A DNA stretch of 64,000 nt from Roseofilum capinflatum BLCC-M114. GTDB taxonomy: Bacteria; Cyanobacteriota; Cyanobacteriia; Cyanobacteriales; Desertifilaceae. The stretch spans positions 22,635 through 86,634 of the forward strand of contig NZ_JAQOSO010000003.1 of the NCBI RefSeq assembly GCF_030068505.1. Reading direction: 5' to 3'. A program made the position numbers and the translations under genes. The notes under the pieces are model-generated. The model saw only the letters and a program-made list of their open reading frames with translations, made no database searches and had not been told where the DNA came from. Of the stretch, positions 61,160 to 64,000 are shown in pieces (the stretch's first letter is position 1; each line of letters starts with the position of its first letter).

Positions 61160-63796
61160 ATGGATGCAGACGATCTACTCAAACAAGGGATAGAACAATA
61201 CTACAAAAGCCAGTTTCGCGGAGCTACTGCCTCCTGGGAACAGGCGCTGGCTCTCTATCGGGAAATGGGAAATCGCCGGGGAGAGGCAAATTCCCTGGGA
61301 AATCTGGGCCTTGCCTACCAATCATTAGGGCAATACCAAAGAGCGATCGCCTTCCAAGAGAAGTCTTTAACCATAGCTAGGGAAATAGGATATCGCCAGG
61401 GAGAGGCAGCTTCCCTGGGAAATCTGGGCCTTGCCTACCAATCATTAGGGCAATACCAAAAAGCGATCGACTTCCAAGAGAAGTCTTTAACCATAGAAAG
61501 GGAAATAGGAAATCGCCAGGGAGAGGCTAATTCCCTGGGAAATCTGGGCCTTGCCTACCAATCATTAGGGCAATACCAAAGAGCGATCGCCTTCCAAGAG
61601 AAGTCTTTAACCATAGCTAGGGAAATAGGATATCGCCAGGGAGAGGCAGCTTCCCTGGGAAATCTGGGCCTTGCCTACCAATCATTAGGGCAATACCAAA
61701 AAGCGATCGACTTCCAAGAGAAGTCTTTAACCATAGAAAGGGAAATAGGAAATCGCCAGGGAGAGGCTAATTCCCTGGGAAGTCTGGGCAATGCCTACGA
61801 TTCATTAGGACAATACCAAAGAGCGATCACCTTCTACGAGCAGCTTTTAAAGATAGCCAGGGAAATAGGAAATCGCCAGGGAGAGGCTAATTCCCTGGGA
61901 AGTCTGGGCAATGCCTACTATTTATTAGGGCAATACCAAAGAGCGATCGACTTCCACCAGCAGCATTTAACGATAGCCAGGGAAATCGGCGATCGCCAGG
62001 GAGAATGGAAATCTCTAAATAATCTTGGTGATAGTCTCCGGCAAATTCCACAGCTCGTAGATTTGGCAGAAAAAACTCTACGAAAAGCAGTAGAAGTTTG
62101 TGAGACTTTGCGATCTGATTTACAAGACAGTCATCAAATCTCCATCTTTGAAACCCAACGAAACTCTTATCGACTTCTGCAACAAGTCCTCATTGCCCAA
62201 GATAAACCCATAGAAGCACTAGAAATCTCCGAACGGGGGCGCACCCGTGCCTTTATCAACCTGCTCAGACAGCGCTTCCCCGAAGAGAGCAACCCTTACA
62301 TCAGCGCCCCTCAAATTCGCCAAGTTGCCCAAACCCAAAACGCCACCCTCGTCGAATACTCCATTGTTTTTGAAGAACTCTATATCTGGGTGATCCAACC
62401 CACCGGCAACATCGAGTTTCGCCGCTCCCCCATCGCTGAATCCGACCTCAAAAACCTAGAAACCCTAATTCTCCGGGCGCGAGTCTCCATCGGCATCACC
62501 GAAAAAGACAACGACAACCAACTCCTCAAACTCAACCCGGAAGAAAAACCCCGCAACGGTCACTTTCCCTGGCTGCAATACCTCTACAATATCCTCATCG
62601 CCCCCATTACCGATCGCCTGCCCACCGACCCCGAAGACCGCATCATCTTCATTCCCCACTATGCCCTCTATTTGGTTCCCTTCGCGGCCTTACAGAACCC
62701 CCAAGGGCGCTATCTGATCGAAGACCATACCCCCCTCACCGCTCCCTCTATCCAAGTCCTAGAGACCACCCACGCCCAACAGCAGCGCCTGCACCGAACC
62801 CAGAAAAAAGCCCTCGTCGTCGCCGAACCCACCCTGCACCCCAAATTCCAACAAGACCCCTACAAACTGCGCTCCTACGAGTATATGCAGGAAGCCGCCC
62901 AAACCATTGCCACGATTCTCGACACCCTGCCCATCATGGGCGACAGCGCCACCAAAGTCGCAGTCATTAACCAAATGCTGCAAACCCGCATCGTCCATAT
63001 CTTCGCCCACGGACTCCTCGACGAATACCAACCCGAAGACACCAACCTCGGCGACATTCCCGGAACCATTGTCCTAGCTCCCGATGCCGACAGTGATGGC
63101 GCTCTCAATGCCGCCGAAATTCTCGACCACAAACTCAACGCCGAGATTGTTGTCCTCAGTGCCTGTAGCACCGGCAAAGGTAAAATTACCGGCGATGGCA
63201 TTATCGGCCTATCGCGCTGTTTCATTCTCGCCGGAGTTCCCAGTCTCGTCGTCTCCCTCTGGAACATCGGCGCACCCGCCGCCAAAGTCCTAATGACGGA
63301 ATTTTACCAAAACCTAGCCAACGGCAAAAACCGCGCCGCCGCCCTCCGTCATGCTATGCTCAACACCAAAATCCGGTTTCCCAAACCGGAATCCTGGTCA
63401 GGGTTCACCCTCATCGGCGAAACCCACCCCCTCACCCTAACCACCCAACAGATAGAAGAGGCCTTACGCACCATGTCCATCCCCGAACACGCCACCCCCG
63501 AAGCCATTGTCAAAGCCTTCACCGACCTATTCGACTACTACGAACCCGAATTTTTAAACCAAATTCAAGGCTTAGACCTCCAACCCACGGACAGCATCGA
63601 AACCCTAGCCACCAAAATCAAAGCCTGGTGCAAAACCCATCCCAACGTCGAAGAAAACATCGAAAACGACCTCAGCCAAATGGGCCTCGATGATGCCGAA
63701 GAAGCAGAAGACGACCCAGAAGAAGTCGTCAAAAGAGCCTATGAAAAATACCTAGAAAACCTCAACCGCCTCGGCAAAAAAGACCAAGAAAACTAG
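61160..63796 (+). CDS. TPR-CHAT caspase-like protease
   Basis: This is an 878-aa protein. The N-terminal region (about 20-300) has seven tandem 40-residue TPRs of the kinesin-light-chain type (SLGNLGLAYQSLGQYQRAIA). A linker is followed by the CHAT domain (about 480-760), a caspase-like peptidase fold with likely catalytic H617 in VHIFAHGLL and C669 in VLSACSTGKG. About 110 helical, acidic residues come after it. CHAT proteases act in bacterial cell-death and defence systems, including one partnered with CRISPR type III-E; no CRISPR genes are here. Codon use shifts from A/T-rich in the TPR part to C-rich (CTC, CCC, GAC) in the CHAT part. Intact; no adjacent substrate or sensor gene recognised. 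Confidence 0.87.
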   Translation: MDADDLLKQGIEQYYKSQFRGATASWEQALALYREMGNRRGEANSLGNLGLAYQSLGQYQRAIAFQEKSLTIAREIGYRQGEAASLGNLGLAYQSLGQYQKAIDFQEKSLTIEREIGNRQGEANSLGNLGLAYQSLGQYQRAIAFQEKSLTIAREIGYRQGEAASLGNLGLAYQSLGQYQKAIDFQEKSLTIEREIGNRQGEANSLGSLGNAYDSLGQYQRAITFYEQLLKIAREIGNRQGEANSLGSLGNAYYLLGQYQRAIDFHQQHLTIAREIGDRQGEWKSLNNLGDSLRQIPQLVDLAEKTLRKAVEVCETLRSDLQDSHQISIFETQRNSYRLLQQVLIAQDKPIEALEISERGRTRAFINLLRQRFPEESNPYISAPQIRQVAQTQNATLVEYSIVFEELYIWVIQPTGNIEFRRSPIAESDLKNLETLILRARVSIGITEKDNDNQLLKLNPEEKPRNGHFPWLQYLYNILIAPITDRLPTDPEDRIIFIPHYALYLVPFAALQNPQGRYLIEDHTPLTAPSIQVLETTHAQQQRLHRTQKKALVVAEPTLHPKFQQDPYKLRSYEYMQEAAQTIATILDTLPIMGDSATKVAVINQMLQTRIVHIFAHGLLDEYQPEDTNLGDIPGTIVLAPDADSDGALNAAEILDHKLNAEIVVLSACSTGKGKITGDGIIGLSRCFILAGVPSLVVSLWNIGAPAAKVLMTEFYQNLANGKNRAAALRHAMLNTKIRFPKPESWSGFTLIGETHPLTLTTQQIEEALRTMSIPEHATPEAIVKAFTDLFDYYEPEFLNQIQGLDLQPTDSIETLATKIKAWCKTHPNVEENIENDLSQMGLDDAEEAEDDPEEVVKRAYEKYLENLNRLGKKDQEN
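61289..61781 (+). repeat. 240-bp exact internal duplication in the TPR region
   Basis: The 240-bp unit, which covers two 120-bp TPR-coding repeats, occurs twice: 61289-61541 and 61529-61781 are identical with a period of 240 bp. Smaller 120-bp similarity continues to about 61980. The perfect identity points to a recent expansion or a copy-number-variable region. Confidence 0.95.
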
Positions 63797-63832
63797 GGGA
63801 ATGGGGGAATGGGGAAACCCCAGAAATCTGTC

Positions 63833-64000
63833 GCCCTCATCCCCCAACCCCTTCTCCCACGGGAGAAGGGGAGAAAAAGTCCCTCTCCCGTGGGAGAGGG
63901 ATATAGGGAGAGGGAAACCCAGAAACTTGTGCCCTCATCCCCCAGCCCCTTCTCCCACGGGAGAAGGGGAGAAAAAGTCCCTCTCCCGTGGGAGAGGGAT
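63833..64000. repeat. 98-bp tandem repeat with two hairpins per unit
   Basis: Each unit begins GCCCTCATCCCCCA (63833 and 63931). It holds CCCCTTCTCCC-AC-GGGAGAAGGGG and CCCTCTCCC-GT-GGGAGAGGG hairpins, and the second copy is cut by the window end. This is a common cyanobacterial spacer repeat. An upstream GGGGAATGGGGGAATGGGG stretch at 63796 belongs to the short G/C-rich repeat family. Confidence 0.85.

Noticed and set aside
61289..61980. Periodic repeat as a CRISPR-like array
   Set aside because: The 120/240-bp period is coding and in frame, producing TPR repeats of the CHAT protein.
61160..63796. TPR-CHAT as part of a type III-E CRISPR (Craspase) system
   Set aside because: No gRAMP/Cas7-11-like gene, Cas1 or repeats are in the window; TPR-CHAT proteins are common in cyanobacteria without CRISPR.
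1..64000. tRNA or rRNA genes
   Set aside because: I looked through the longer spacers for cloverleaf-like sequences and conserved T-loop GTTCGA-type motifs and saw none that fit.
1..64000. Prophage or integrative element spanning the accessory regions
   Set aside because: No integrase, transposase, phage structural gene or att-like duplication was recognised; the islands look like native clusters with local shuffling.

Overview
The window is cyanobacterial chromosome. The HIP1 octamer GCGATCGC and its core CGATCG occur every few hundred bases in genes and spacers. The gene content is typical of the phylum: a Rieske protein, NTRC, a Vipp1 pair, BioU, a Ycf35 operon, Uma2 families and DUF433/UPF0175 toxin-antitoxin pairs. 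A fraC-fraD-fraE operon indicates a filamentous organism. Nothing here is heterocyst-specific, so a non-heterocystous filamentous cyanobacterium is the best inference. No rRNA, tRNA, transposase, integrase or CRISPR array was recognised.

Region 1 (1-10.2 kb) is mixed housekeeping: a stand-alone Rieske isoform, an MBL hydrolase, a 0.4-kb TTCCCTA-type tandem array, an OmpR-type two-component operon ending in a nucleotidyltransferase, a JmjC oxygenase with a small exported protein, argC and the NADPH-thioredoxin reductase NTRC. Two MITE-like repeats lie between these genes.

Region 2 (10.2-24.7 kb) runs on one strand from a methyltransferase and a type IV pilin into two SPINDLY-type glycosyltransferases (one fused to a second glycosyltransferase), TPR proteins, three methyltransferase proteins, a sugar-nucleotide epimerase, a DegT aminotransferase and a GT8-like transferase. 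I read it as a pilin or surface-protein glycosylation island. The pilin has a Ser/Thr-rich stretch that could be the acceptor.

Region 3 (24.7-38.7 kb) holds TPR proteins, Uma2 genes (one decayed, two in a perfect tandem duplication), an OMP decarboxylase-like/OPRT fusion with a lost catalytic lysine, a Pro-rich membrane protein, two tandem PspA/Vipp1 genes and the fraCDE operon.

Region 4 (38.7-53.6 kb) is a Wzx/Wzy-type exopolysaccharide cluster: two GT4, three GT2, a Wzc-like chain-length kinase, a Wzy-like polymerase, a Wzx-like flippase, an aldo/keto reductase and an exported lipoprotein. Two members of an unrecognised membrane-protein family lie here, and a third follows fraE. One has a long hairpin covering its ribosome binding site.

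Region 5 (53.6-64 kb) has bioU, a DUF2997-ycf35-ferredoxin operon with a clear terminator, then a toxin-antitoxin island (MazF, DUF3368, DUF5615 and VapC systems, UPF0175 and DUF433 antitoxins, Uma2). This island has shared leaders, swapped antitoxin modules and gene fossils. It ends in a TPR-CHAT protease with a recent internal duplication. The most unusual points are the glycosylation island, the three-member membrane family with its RNA hairpin, and the module shuffling among the toxin-antitoxin genes.
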